This document shows positions 51,525 to 59,402 of a stretch of DNA of 64,000 bases, in pieces. The DNA is from SIG673 sp045653945 (GTDB lineage: Bacteria > Bacillota > Clostridia > Oscillospirales > CAG-272), in the NCBI GenBank assembly GCA_045653945.1, contig JAZOML010000033.1:1-64000 (forward strand). The letters are read 5' to 3'. The notes beneath the pieces were generated by a model. The model saw only the letters and a list, made by a program, of their open reading frames with translations. It searched no databases and was not told the DNA's origin. Numbering within the stretch: position 1 is the first letter of the stretch; every line of letters begins with the position of its first letter. The position numbers and the translations under genes are program-made.

Positions 51525-51557
51525 AAAAAATGCAGAGCAAAACGCTCTGCATTTTTT
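51525..51557. terminator. Terminator between glnN and smpB
   Basis: AAAAAATGCAGAGC and GCTCTGCATTTTTT around AAAAC. It reaches into the last bases of smpB. Confidence 0.92.
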
Positions 51558-52032
51558 AATAATCGCCTCTGTTACTTGTTTTATGATACCTTTCAATATC
51601 CCTGTTAGCCTGCTTTTTGGCATCGTCATCACGCTTGTCGTAAAGCTTTTTGCCTCGGCAAAGACCGAGCTGTACCTTGACGTGCGAGCCGCTGAAATAA
51701 AGCGAAAGAGGAATAAGAGTAAATCCCTTCTGACTTACAAGACCGTGAAGCTTCATAATCTCCCGCTTGTGCATAAGCAACTTTTTCTGACGGAGCGGAT
51801 CACGGTTGCAAATGTTACCCTTTTCGTAAGGACTTATGTGAATGCCCGAAGCCCAAAGCTCGCCACCCTCGATATAACAGTACGAATCCTTTAAATTGAC
51901 CGTGCCTGCACGGACGCTCTTTACCTCGGTGCCGAATAAAGCGATACCGGCTTCATAAGTTTCGTCAACGAAAAAATCGTGATATGCTTTTTTGTTTTGT
52001 GCAATTATCTTTTTACCCTTGCTCTCAGCCAT
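51556..52032 (-). CDS. smpB: SsrA-binding protein SmpB
   Basis: SmpB works with tmRNA to rescue stalled ribosomes. The family signature AYHDFFVDETYEAGIALFGTE is cited as HDFFVDETYEAGI at about 18-30. KSVRAGTVNLKDSY and LLMHKREI are also present, and the basic C-terminal tail follows KKLYDKRDDDAKKQANRDI. The length of 158 is normal. No ssrA gene is seen in the window. Confidence 0.96.
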   Translation of the reverse strand: MAESKGKKIIAQNKKAYHDFFVDETYEAGIALFGTEVKSVRAGTVNLKDSYCYIEGGELWASGIHISPYEKGNICNRDPLRQKKLLMHKREIMKLHGLVSQKGFTLIPLSLYFSGSHVKVQLGLCRGKKLYDKRDDDAKKQANRDIERYHKTSNRGDY

Positions 52033-52066
52033 AACGCCTTATCCTTTCTAAAAATCAGTATAATAG

Positions 52067-52095
52067 AGTATAACACACAAAAAAAACGTTGTCAA
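52067..52095 (-). promoter_or_regulatory. Promoter of smpB
   Basis: On the minus strand TTGACA (52095-52090), 17-base spacer, TATACT (52072-52067). Confidence 0.85.
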
Positions 52096-52166
52096 GTCGA
52101 TAAAAGCCGAAAAATAAAAACTTTTTCAAAAACTGTCCAAAAGCTTGATTTTTTCTTTTAAACACC

Positions 52167-52195
52167 TTGCAAAACGGCAAACAATATGCTATAAT
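52167..52195 (+). promoter_or_regulatory. Promoter of tRNA-Arg(CCT)
   Basis: TTGCAA (52167-52172), 17-base spacer ending TGC, TATAAT (52190-52195), an extended -10. Confidence 0.82.
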
Positions 52196-52209
52196 ATATT
52201 GGTAAATAC

Positions 52210-52284
52210 GTCCCCATAGTTAAATGGATATAACAAATCCCTCCTAAGGATTAGTTGTGAGTTCGATTCTCGCTGGGGACGCCA
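52210..52284 (+). tRNA. tRNA-Arg, anticodon CCT
   Basis: The acceptor arms are GTCCCCA and TGGGGAC with G discriminator and encoded CCA. The anticodon stem AATCC/GGATT bears the loop CTCCTAA. The T-arm is GAGTTCGATTCTC. It reads AGG codons. Genes for this tRNA are frequent integration sites in bacteria. Confidence 0.96.
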
Positions 52285-52287
52285 CAG

Positions 52288-52311
52288 GGCAGTCAAATCG
52301 ACTGCCTTTTT
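52288..52311 (+). terminator. Terminator of tRNA-Arg(CCT)
   Basis: GGCAGTC and GACTGCC around AAATC, followed by TTTTT. Confidence 0.88.
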
Positions 52312-52328
52312 GAGTAAAGAGGTACAAT

Positions 52329-53180
52329 ATGATTAAATTAGCAGAATTTCTTGGTATTCCCAAAAACGAATACAAAAATTATAAAATTCATCTTGCAGTT
52401 GGTGCTCGTGACAGAAAAGAACCGTATAATGTCTTTATATTAGATGTTAATAAGTTCAAGTATTGGCAAGAAGAACAAACTGGGAAAAATTGGAGTAGAA
52501 AATATATCATATCTCTAATATATTATTCGAAAAATTTATGGCTTTTCGGAGGAGTTTATGAGGTTTTAGGGCAACCCGAAAAGTATAAACACCAAAAGTG
52601 GAAAACATATGGTTGGAAATACGAAACAAAGCTTTTGGATATCCAAAGCGACCTTATCGGCAGAGTATTGTTTTATTACAAAAAGGAATATAGAGCACAA
52701 TATCCCAAGCTCGAATTACACGCAAAAAATGGTATGTCACCGTCGGATATTTATGTATCAAGTATATTTGATAAAAAGGTGGCAATTACCGATTTCCTTG
52801 GCTTTGACAATGTAAATATTGATCACGAAACCCTGCGACTCATTGTAAATGATAATATTCAGTCTTGGAAAACGGCACTTTCTAATGTTAAAGGCATATA
52901 TCTTATTATGGACGAGCTTACGGGCAAACAGTATGTTGGAAGTGCATACGGCGATGACTGTATATGGCAACGCTGGTCGGAATATGCCAAAAACGGACAC
53001 GGCGGAAATGTCGAACTTAAAGAGTTGCTTAAACAGCACGGAGAGGATTATAAATACAATTTTAAGTATTCCGTTCTTGAAATTTGTAATATGAGCCTTG
53101 GCAATGAATACATAATAGCAAGAGAAAACCAATGGAAAGAGGTTTTGATGACAAGAAAGTTTGGCTTAAACAAAAATTAA
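52329..53180 (+). CDS. GIY-YIG nuclease-domain protein
   Basis: This is a 283-residue protein with a C-terminal GIY-YIG domain at about 185-283: GIYLIMDELTGKQYVGSAYG, IWQRWSEYAKNGHGGN and the catalytic-type Glu near NEYIIARENQWKE. The first 180 residues, rich in Tyr, Lys and Trp, match no domain I recognise. The gene is 45 bases past tRNA-Arg(CCT). It has AAAGAGG ahead and no visible promoter of its own, and is more A-rich than its neighbours, which suggests acquisition beside the tRNA. It may be a selfish or defence nuclease. No partner gene is next to it. Confidence 0.82.
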   Translation: MIKLAEFLGIPKNEYKNYKIHLAVGARDRKEPYNVFILDVNKFKYWQEEQTGKNWSRKYIISLIYYSKNLWLFGGVYEVLGQPEKYKHQKWKTYGWKYETKLLDIQSDLIGRVLFYYKKEYRAQYPKLELHAKNGMSPSDIYVSSIFDKKVAITDFLGFDNVNIDHETLRLIVNDNIQSWKTALSNVKGIYLIMDELTGKQYVGSAYGDDCIWQRWSEYAKNGHGGNVELKELLKQHGEDYKYNFKYSVLEICNMSLGNEYIIARENQWKEVLMTRKFGLNKN

Positions 53181-53206
53181 AGCAAAGCACCCGCTTTGCT
53201 TTTTTC
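53180..53206 (+). terminator. Terminator of the GIY-YIG gene
   Basis: AAAGCAAAGC and GCTTTGCTTT around ACCC, followed by T. Confidence 0.87.
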
Positions 53207-53230
53207 TTTCCCTAAATTTCCCGAAAAGCC

Positions 53231-53259
53231 TTGATTTTCCTTAATATTTATGATATACT
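53231..53259 (+). promoter_or_regulatory. Promoter of the heparinase-like gene
   Basis: TTGATT (53231-53236), 17-base spacer, TATACT (53254-53259). Confidence 0.75.
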
Positions 53260-53265
53260 ATGGAC

Positions 53266-53450
53266 AGAAAAACTAAGGTATACCCGAAAGGAGAATTAGC
53301 GTGAAGTTAATTTGGTCGAAAGTCTGAAATTTGTTTTTCACGCTATGAATTTCCATAAAAAATTAAACATTTTTTGTTTTGCTCTGCAAAACACTGAAAA
53401 TTCGCCAAGTATTGGTGCAGTTGCCTGACGGCAACGGAAAGGAAAGAATT
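53266..53450 (+). promoter_or_regulatory. Long structured leader with possible upstream ORF
   Basis: The 185-nt leader contains AAAGGAG followed by a GTG ORF of eight codons ending in TGA (53301-53327). The GTG sits in a 9-base inverted repeat, TAGCGTGAA (53297-53305) with TTCACGCTA (53337-53345). Two further perfect hairpins are GTTTTGC-TCT-GCAAAAC (53376-53392) and GTTGCC-TGAC-GGCAAC (53420-53435). None has a clear terminator T-tract except T-rich DNA before the second. Confidence 0.5.
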
Positions 53451-55205
53451 ATGTTTACTTACACAAGAGATGAAATAAAAGCGGCGCTTGACGCAGGCAG
53501 CAAGGACGCGCTTAAAATAACCGATGCCAAGATTGCCGAAATGAAGGCAAATCCGCAGCTTAAATTTGCTCACGGTCGCCTTGCAGAGTGTCGCGAGTTT
53601 TACGGCAAAATGGAAATTCCGAGCATTTCGTTTACGCAGTTCAACCGTTTCTACGTAGACGGCGACAGAGCCGCTTATGAAAGAGAATACTTCCGCCGCC
53701 GCGGACACCTCAAAACGTGGGCAATCTCTCTCTTATTTGATAAGGAAAACAAGGAATACAAGCAACGCCTCGAGGACACCATCTGGGCAATCTGCGACGA
53801 ATTTACTTGGTGCTTGCCCGCTCACTACCACCTCGACGTGCACGAAATTGACCTTTTCGGTTGTGAAACAACCGGCGCACTTGCCGAGGTAATCTTCCTT
53901 GTGGGCGACCTGCTTCACCCGTGGGTAGTAGAAAGAGCGAAAAAGGAGCTTATGCGCCGCGGAATTGAACGCTTTGAGGAACACACCGACAGCGAATTCC
54001 TTTGGGCTGATCCTGCAAGAAGACAGGGTAACTGGACAACCGTTTGCTCTGGCTCGCTCGGTATTGCCGCGATGTGTATGCTCGACGATAATGACCGACT
54101 TGCAGATATGCTTGCTCGTATAAATAAAATAATGGAGCTTTACTTTGCCGCTTACCCCGACGACGGTGCATGCCCCGAGGGATTTGGCTACTGGGGTTAC
54201 GGCTTTGGCTTCTTTACCGCCTACGCCGACACACTTTATAAGCGTACAAACGGTATGGTTAACCTCTTTAAATTTGAAAAGGTTCGCCTTTTTGCTTCTT
54301 TCCCTGCAAAGCTGCTCTTTGACGGCAGCAGATGCGTGGCGTTCTCCGACAGCGGTAGCTATGGCGGAATGTCGCTTTCGCTCACCTCGGCGCTCAAGCA
54401 GTACTACCCCGAGCTTTATATCCCCTCAACCACCAACTTCGGTTGCGATATCGAGGTCGAGGGCTGCCACCGCTTTACCACCAACCTTCGCACGTTAACT
54501 TGGGTTGCGGGCGAGCTTGAAAAGGAAGAGGCAGGTGCAAAAACATATATTCTTGATAAGGTACAGTGGTATATTTCCTCAAGTGCCGATAAGGTGGGAT
54601 TTTGTTGTAAGGCAGGTCATAACGACGAGCACCACAACCACAATGACGTCGGACACTTCCAAATATTCAAGGCGGGTGAGGAATTCTTTGCCGACTTTGG
54701 CGCAGGTGTTTACAGCGGACCGTACTTCGGTAGAGAACGCTACACCTTTATTCAAGCGGGCTCGCAGGGACACAGTGTTCCGATAATCAACGGCAAATAT
54801 CAAAAATTTGGTAAGGAGTACGCCGCAAAGGACGTTTTGTTTAGCGACGAGGGTATGATAGCCGATATTTCGGGCGCATACGCCATTGACGAGCTGAAAA
54901 CTCTTAACCGTACCTTTAAATTTAATAAGGAAACCTCTACCGTCTACGTAAAAGACGAGTTTGAGCTTGCAGGTGATAATATTCCCGTAACCGAGCGATT
55001 TGTTTCGTGGAAGAAGCCCGAAATCACTGACGGAAAGGTAACACTTACTGCAAAAAACGGTATGTCGATGTCGCTTTACTTTGATGCAAACGTATTTGAC
55101 GCAAGCTTTGAGGCTATCGACTCGGGCAAGGGAACGGTTTACGTAACCGACCTTGCAGTAAAAGAGCCGAGAGCAAATATGACGGTAGAATTTGAAATCA
55201 AATAA
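53451..55205 (+). CDS. Heparinase II/III-like polysaccharide lyase family protein
   Basis: This 584-residue protein has an (alpha/alpha) toroid at about 1-330 and a beta-sandwich domain after it. The first part carries WCLPAHYHLDVHEIDLFGCE and GNWTTVCSGSLG, and the centre has DDGACPEGFGYWGYG. The beta domain has the family's histidine-rich metal segment NDEHHNHNDVGHFQIF at about 387-402. Such enzymes cleave glycosaminoglycans or alginate-like polymers by beta-elimination. No signal peptide is seen, so it may act on imported oligosaccharides. The ATG at 53451 has GGAAAGGA upstream; the longer TTG frame at 53379 begins inside a leader hairpin and is rejected. Confidence 0.85.
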   Translation: MFTYTRDEIKAALDAGSKDALKITDAKIAEMKANPQLKFAHGRLAECREFYGKMEIPSISFTQFNRFYVDGDRAAYEREYFRRRGHLKTWAISLLFDKENKEYKQRLEDTIWAICDEFTWCLPAHYHLDVHEIDLFGCETTGALAEVIFLVGDLLHPWVVERAKKELMRRGIERFEEHTDSEFLWADPARRQGNWTTVCSGSLGIAAMCMLDDNDRLADMLARINKIMELYFAAYPDDGACPEGFGYWGYGFGFFTAYADTLYKRTNGMVNLFKFEKVRLFASFPAKLLFDGSRCVAFSDSGSYGGMSLSLTSALKQYYPELYIPSTTNFGCDIEVEGCHRFTTNLRTLTWVAGELEKEEAGAKTYILDKVQWYISSSADKVGFCCKAGHNDEHHNHNDVGHFQIFKAGEEFFADFGAGVYSGPYFGRERYTFIQAGSQGHSVPIINGKYQKFGKEYAAKDVLFSDEGMIADISGAYAIDELKTLNRTFKFNKETSTVYVKDEFELAGDNIPVTERFVSWKKPEITDGKVTLTAKNGMSMSLYFDANVFDASFEAIDSGKGTVYVTDLAVKEPRANMTVEFEIK

Positions 55206-55231
55206 ATAAATAAATAAATAAATAAATAAAC
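55201..55231 (+). repeat. (AAAT)n tetranucleotide repeat
   Basis: Nearly eight uninterrupted units of AAAT span the stop codon of the heparinase-like gene and run into the terminator stem. Confidence 0.9.
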
Positions 55232-55259
55232 GAGGTCGATGACCTCGTTTATTTATTTA
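55221..55259. terminator. Bidirectional terminator between the heparinase-like gene and tyrA
   Basis: An 18-base perfect stem (55221-55238 with 55242-55259) whose core is ACGAGGTC/GACCTCGT. Its outer part is made from the tetranucleotide repeat. It overlaps the tyrA stop. Confidence 0.85.
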
Positions 55260-56092
55260 CCGTCTATATTTTCTTTTGCAATTCTACCGTCCTTAAGAAG
55301 TGAACGAAGAGTGTCCTTATCGCCGTTTGCGATGGCATTGCGGTAATCGCTTAAATTCTTTATTATAGTGTCAATTTCAAACAGAAGTGGTTCTTTATTT
55401 TCAAGAAAAAGCTCTGACCACATATTTTCATTTAACCACGCAACACGGGTTAAATCCTTGTATGAGCCTGCCGAAAAGCCCTTGTGTACCTTTGCGGTAG
55501 GACTTTTTACGTAAGCGTTTGAAACTATGTGCGCAAGCTGAGAGGTAAACGCAATTATCCTGTCGTGTGTGCTTGCATCGGTTACACTGATTGAACCAAA
55601 GCCGCAGGGCAAGAGTATTTGCTTTATGCTGTCAAGAAATTCAATATCATCGTATTTTGGCGGTACGATAACCATAGGTGCGCCCTTGAAAAGCTCTGCA
55701 CTTGCGTACTTAAATCCCGAAAGATGCTTTCCTGCCATCGGGTGTCCGCCGACAAAGGTAAAGTCATACTTTTCAGCAAGGTCAAATCCTATCTCACAAA
55801 CCTGCTTTTTTGTGCCGCACAAATCCATTACAAATTGTTTTTTTGCAAATACGTTGGCGTAATTTTGCAAAAAATCCACCGTTGCCTTTGGGTATATAGC
55901 AATAAAAATTGCATCGCACGTAGTAATTGTTTTTTCATTTAAAATCCCGTCAACTACACCCGATAGCTGCGCAAAGCCGAGTGTGGTTGCATCGCTATCA
56001 AACGCAAAAATCTCACATTCGCAATTTTTTCTAAATGCCTTTGCTACCGAGCCGCCGATTAGCCCAAGCCCGACAATACCAATTCTTTTCAT
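55253..56092 (-). CDS. tyrA: Prephenate dehydrogenase
   Basis: This enzyme oxidatively decarboxylates prephenate to 4-hydroxyphenylpyruvate, the tyrosine-specific step. The Rossmann motif GIVGLGLIGGSVAKAF is at about 4-19, and VGGHPMAGKHLSGFKYA is at about 115-131. IAFTSQLAHIVSNA at about 185 and the helical dimer domain complete it. The length of 279 is normal and there is no ACT or chorismate mutase domain. It is the second gene of the aroF operon, 10 bases after aroF, so it shares the tyrosine leader-peptide attenuator. Confidence 0.95.
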   Translation of the reverse strand: MKRIGIVGLGLIGGSVAKAFRKNCECEIFAFDSDATTLGFAQLSGVVDGILNEKTITTCDAIFIAIYPKATVDFLQNYANVFAKKQFVMDLCGTKKQVCEIGFDLAEKYDFTFVGGHPMAGKHLSGFKYASAELFKGAPMVIVPPKYDDIEFLDSIKQILLPCGFGSISVTDASTHDRIIAFTSQLAHIVSNAYVKSPTAKVHKGFSAGSYKDLTRVAWLNENMWSELFLENKEPLLFEIDTIIKNLSDYRNAIANGDKDTLRSLLKDGRIAKENIDGK

Positions 56093-56102
56093 ACGCTTTA
56101 CC

Positions 56103-57104
56103 TCATTTTATAGCTACAAGCACTTTATTTACTGCACACACAACCTCGTCAAATTGCTCGGGAGTGAGGGACTGAGCGCCGTCGCAAAGAGCATTTTTGG
56201 GGTCATTATGCACCTCTATCATAAGTCCCTTTGCGCCGCAGGCTGCAGCAGCAAGAGCCATTGGACGAACGAGTCTTGCCACACCCGTTGCGTGGCTAGG
56301 GTCAACGATAACGGGTAGATGCGTTAACTCCGAAAGAACGGGAACGGCGGATAGGTCAAGCACGTTACGGGTGTAATTGTCGTAGCTTCTGATACCTCTT
56401 TCGCAAAGGATAATATTTTCTTTTCCGCCCGCCATAATGTATTCGGCGCTCATTAAAAATTCCTTTAAGGTTGCCGCAAGACCGCGTTTGAGCAAAATAG
56501 TCTTTTTGGAGCGTCCAAGCTCCTTGAGTAACTCAAAATTTTGCATATTTCTTGCACCAATCTGCAAAATATCAACGTCTGAAAACAAATCCAGATGAGA
56601 TGCGTCCATAATTTCGGTTACTACGGGCAGTCCCGTAGCTTTTTTTGCCTTTAAAAGAAGCTCAATTCCCTCGCTCTTAAGTCCTTGGAAATCGTAAGGT
56701 GAGGTTCGCGGTTTAAAAGCGCCCCCACGAAGTATCGTTGCACCGGATGCTTTGACCTTAGTTGCTATTTCGGTAAGCTGCTCCTCGCTTTCAATAGAGC
56801 AGGGTCCTGCCATAATAGAAAAAGTGTCGCCTCCAACTGTGGTATTATCAACCTTAATTACGGTATCGTCGGGATGAAATTTCCTGTTTGCACTTTTGAA
56901 CGGCTCGCTTATACGCTTGACGCTTTCTACCATTTCGAGGCTTTCGAGCAGGTCGGCATCCACCCTTGCGGTGTCGCCTATAAGACCTATAACCGTTTGA
57001 AATTCACCGCGTGAGATGTGCACGTCAAGATTCTGGTTTTTAAGCCAAACGGTAAGGCTTTCGATTTGTTTTTCGGTTGCTCCGTGTTTTAAAACTGCTA
57101 TCAT
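56103..57104 (-). CDS. aroF: 3-deoxy-7-phosphoheptulonate (DAHP) synthase
   Basis: This enzyme condenses phosphoenolpyruvate and erythrose 4-phosphate, the first step of the shikimate pathway. About 70 N-terminal residues form the ferredoxin-like domain found in Thermotoga-type enzymes, where it mediates tyrosine and phenylalanine feedback. The barrel follows with IMAGPCSIES at about 96, GGAFKPRTSPYDFQGL at about 124, LLKRGLAATLKEFLMSAEYI at about 204 and DPSHATG at about 267. GGAG precedes the ATG. It is the first gene after the attenuator, so it is controlled by transcription as well as probably by feedback. Confidence 0.96.
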   Translation of the reverse strand: MIAVLKHGATEKQIESLTVWLKNQNLDVHISRGEFQTVIGLIGDTARVDADLLESLEMVESVKRISEPFKSANRKFHPDDTVIKVDNTTVGGDTFSIMAGPCSIESEEQLTEIATKVKASGATILRGGAFKPRTSPYDFQGLKSEGIELLLKAKKATGLPVVTEIMDASHLDLFSDVDILQIGARNMQNFELLKELGRSKKTILLKRGLAATLKEFLMSAEYIMAGGKENIILCERGIRSYDNYTRNVLDLSAVPVLSELTHLPVIVDPSHATGVARLVRPMALAAAACGAKGLMIEVHNDPKNALCDGAQSLTPEQFDEVVCAVNKVLVAIK

Positions 57105-57138
57105 TGTATTGTATCTCCTTTAAAAATCAAAATTAACG

Positions 57139-57176
57139 AAAAAAACAGCCCCGCAGTGTTCCTTACTGTGGGGCTG
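57139..57176 (-). terminator. Attenuator terminator of aroF-tyrA
   Basis: On the minus strand CAGCCCCACAGT (57176-57165) pairs with ACTGCGGGGCTG (57157-57146), with one A-C mismatch. Seven T follow immediately. It lies 45 bases after the leader-peptide stop and 34 bases before the aroF start. Confidence 0.92.
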
Positions 57177-57220
57177 AAATTAATATCTATCAGAACGCAG
57201 CAAAAAGCACTATTACCATT

Positions 57221-57271
57221 TTAAAAATAGTAATAGTAGTAATATCCCTTTGCGTTTGCTCTTGTAAACAT
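57221..57271 (-). CDS. Tyr/Phe-rich leader peptide of the aroF operon
   Basis: This is a 16-codon ORF reading MFTRANAKGYYYYYYF, then TAA. Six consecutive Tyr codons (57244-57227) precede one Phe codon and the stop. AAAGGA lies 8 bases before the ATG. Minus-strand ACTATTACTATT, which covers Tyr codons 4-6 and part of the Phe codon, can pair with AATGGTAATAGT just after the stop, with one G-T pair. Ribosome stalling at Tyr codons would prevent that pairing. This is the typical layout of a ribosome-mediated attenuator. The peptide itself probably has no other role. Confidence 0.88.
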   Translation of the reverse strand: MFTRANAKGYYYYYYF

Positions 57272-57317
57272 AATAAAAATCCTTTTCCTTTGACGGGGCT
57301 TTTATCCGTCTAAGGTT

Positions 57318-57346
57318 AATATAGCACTGTTTTGAAAATTTGTCAA
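57318..57346 (-). promoter_or_regulatory. Promoter of the aroF-tyrA operon
   Basis: On the minus strand TTGACA (57346-57341), 17-base spacer, TATATT (57323-57318). It predicts a leader of about 205 nt. A GACGG/CCGTC hairpin lies near its 5' end. Confidence 0.87.
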
Positions 57347-57361
57347 GTGTTTTTTAAAAAT

Positions 57362-59377
57362 TTAAAACGGTTTTTTTGGCGGTTTGCCGTTGGGGAAAAA
57401 CGGCGGCGGTGTAGCTTCAACGTGCTCGGAGTTTTCGATATAGCGCTTTGCCTGAGTGGAGAAGAGCGTATGGTACTTTCCTTTTGCTTCCATTAACTCT
57501 TTATGGCTACCCTGCTCGATAAGCTCACCGTATTCAAGCACGAGAATTTTGTTTGCGGTTGTGGCGCTTGAAAGCCTGTGTGAAACGAAAATCGAGGTTT
57601 TATCCTTGCGGAGATGGTCAAATCTATTGAAGATTTCCTGCTCAGCCATCGGGTCAAGAGAGGCGGTAGGCTCGTCAAGGATAAGTATATCAGAATTAGC
57701 ATAAAATGCTCTTGCGATAGAGAGCTTTTGCCACTGACCGATAGACGGTTCAATTCCGCCGTCCTCGAAAATTCTCATAAGAGGCGTATCGTATCCGTTG
57801 GGAAGCTTGGTAATAAACTCATCAGCATCGCTCGCTAAGGCGGCATCAATCACTCTTTCATCGTCTAGCTGACCGTCAAAATCACCGAAAGCAATGTTTT
57901 CCTTTGCGGTTACGGCGTATTTGCCGAAATCTTGGAATATGATACCGAACATCGAATAAAGCTGCTCGACGTCATATTCTCTTATATCGTGGCCGTCAAG
58001 CAAAATTTGACCTTCGGTTGGGTCGTAAAGTCGGGTAAGCAGCTTAACAAGAGTGGTTTTACCTGCGCCGTTAAGACCTACAAGCACAACCGTTTCTCCG
58101 GGTTCGATTTTGAACGAAACGTTTTTAATTACATCGCGCTCGGTATCGGGGTATCTAAAGGAAACGTTTTTAAATTCAATAACGTGGGGAATTTGCCGCT
58201 CAGGAATTCTCGGCGTATCAATTATAGGCTTAATGGTTTGCTCTCGCTTCATAAATACAATCATATTGTCAATAAAGAGTGTGCCCTCGTAAATGGTAGC
58301 CGTTGTGCCTATAAGCGTTCCGACGCCCCCCGAAATCCCGCTTAGAGCCGATACGTAAAGCGAATAGTTACCTACAAGCACGTTGCCACTGCAAACCTGA
58401 ACGGCAATATAAATAAGTATAGCACAGTTTGCCACAGCGTTAAGGACAGTCAAGGCGATATGCCAAAGTCCCTCGGTTACAAAGAGCTTTTTCAGACCTT
58501 TAAAGTATCTTTTAAAGGTTTCCTTGTACCTGCCTATAAAGACGTCGGAAAGTGAAAACATTTTGATTTCCTTTACCATATCCTTGTTAGTTATGATAGA
58601 GGAATAGTAGTTCATAACACGTCTATCCTTGGAGCGACGGCGAATATAGTCAGCATTTTTCTTGCGATATATAAAATTAATGATAGCGGAGGGAATGGCG
58701 AGAATAACGATTATTGCAGGAGCAAGTGGACTAACCGCAATAAGGACAACAACAAACGAAATTATAGTGATAAGCGTACTGAAAATCTTGAATGTGGAGT
58801 TCAGTATCTGAACGGGGCGCATACCTGCCTCGCGGTTTGCATTTTCAAGCTTTTCGTAAAATTCGGTGGTGTCAAAGCTTGCAAGATCGACGCTTTTCGC
58901 CTTATTCATTATTTTAAGCTTTATGTGGTTAACAACAAGCTCACCGTAAATTCGGGTGAGAATAGTGTCGATATTTGTAATAATACTTTTTGCGAAGGTG
59001 AAAATAAGCTGAATAACAAGCCAAAAAATTATTGCTTTTCCTATATCGCTGGACATTATGCTTGAAACCTGCTCGCCGATGGTAGCATCAGGCACGCTCA
59101 CCTCACCAAACGCCGCCACAAGAGAATTCAAAATATTTGCTGTGATAGCAGCGCCAAGCACGGGGATAATACCGTTGAATATTGCCATAAAAACCATAAC
59201 AAACAGTATCCAAGGTCCTGTTTCCCAAACCAGACCGAAAATATAAAACAGGCGCGAAAAGAAGCCTCCGAAAAGCGTTTTAAGGAAAGATGGAACTTCC
59301 TTTATACTTTTTGGAAGTGGTGGCTTTAATTTGTCATTTCCGCCTCCGAAGGGCGGGCCCATAAATCCGGGTCCCAT
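57362..59377 (-). CDS. ABC transporter, fused permease and ATPase (exporter type)
   Basis: This is a 671-residue half-transporter. A Gly/Pro-rich head is followed by about six membrane spans at about 35-370 and an ATPase domain at about 400-640. Walker A is GLNGAGKTT, the Q-loop segment is GIIFQDFGKYAVTAKENIAFGD, and Walker B is ILILDEPTASLD with a normal H-loop (FVSHRLSS). The signature motif is PSIGQWQKL, with Ile in place of the first Gly of LSGGQ. The tail is Pro-rich. No partner half-transporter is adjacent, so it is probably a homodimer. Substrate unknown. No terminator lies between it and the aroF promoter. Confidence 0.9.
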   Translation of the reverse strand: MGPGFMGPPFGGGNDKLKPPLPKSIKEVPSFLKTLFGGFFSRLFYIFGLVWETGPWILFVMVFMAIFNGIIPVLGAAITANILNSLVAAFGEVSVPDATIGEQVSSIMSSDIGKAIIFWLVIQLIFTFAKSIITNIDTILTRIYGELVVNHIKLKIMNKAKSVDLASFDTTEFYEKLENANREAGMRPVQILNSTFKIFSTLITIISFVVVLIAVSPLAPAIIVILAIPSAIINFIYRKKNADYIRRRSKDRRVMNYYSSIITNKDMVKEIKMFSLSDVFIGRYKETFKRYFKGLKKLFVTEGLWHIALTVLNAVANCAILIYIAVQVCSGNVLVGNYSLYVSALSGISGGVGTLIGTTATIYEGTLFIDNMIVFMKREQTIKPIIDTPRIPERQIPHVIEFKNVSFRYPDTERDVIKNVSFKIEPGETVVLVGLNGAGKTTLVKLLTRLYDPTEGQILLDGHDIREYDVEQLYSMFGIIFQDFGKYAVTAKENIAFGDFDGQLDDERVIDAALASDADEFITKLPNGYDTPLMRIFEDGGIEPSIGQWQKLSIARAFYANSDILILDEPTASLDPMAEQEIFNRFDHLRKDKTSIFVSHRLSSATTANKILVLEYGELIEQGSHKELMEAKGKYHTLFSTQAKRYIENSEHVEATPPPFFPNGKPPKKPF

Positions 59378-59402
59378 ACGTTTTTCTCCTTAATATCAAA
59401 AT

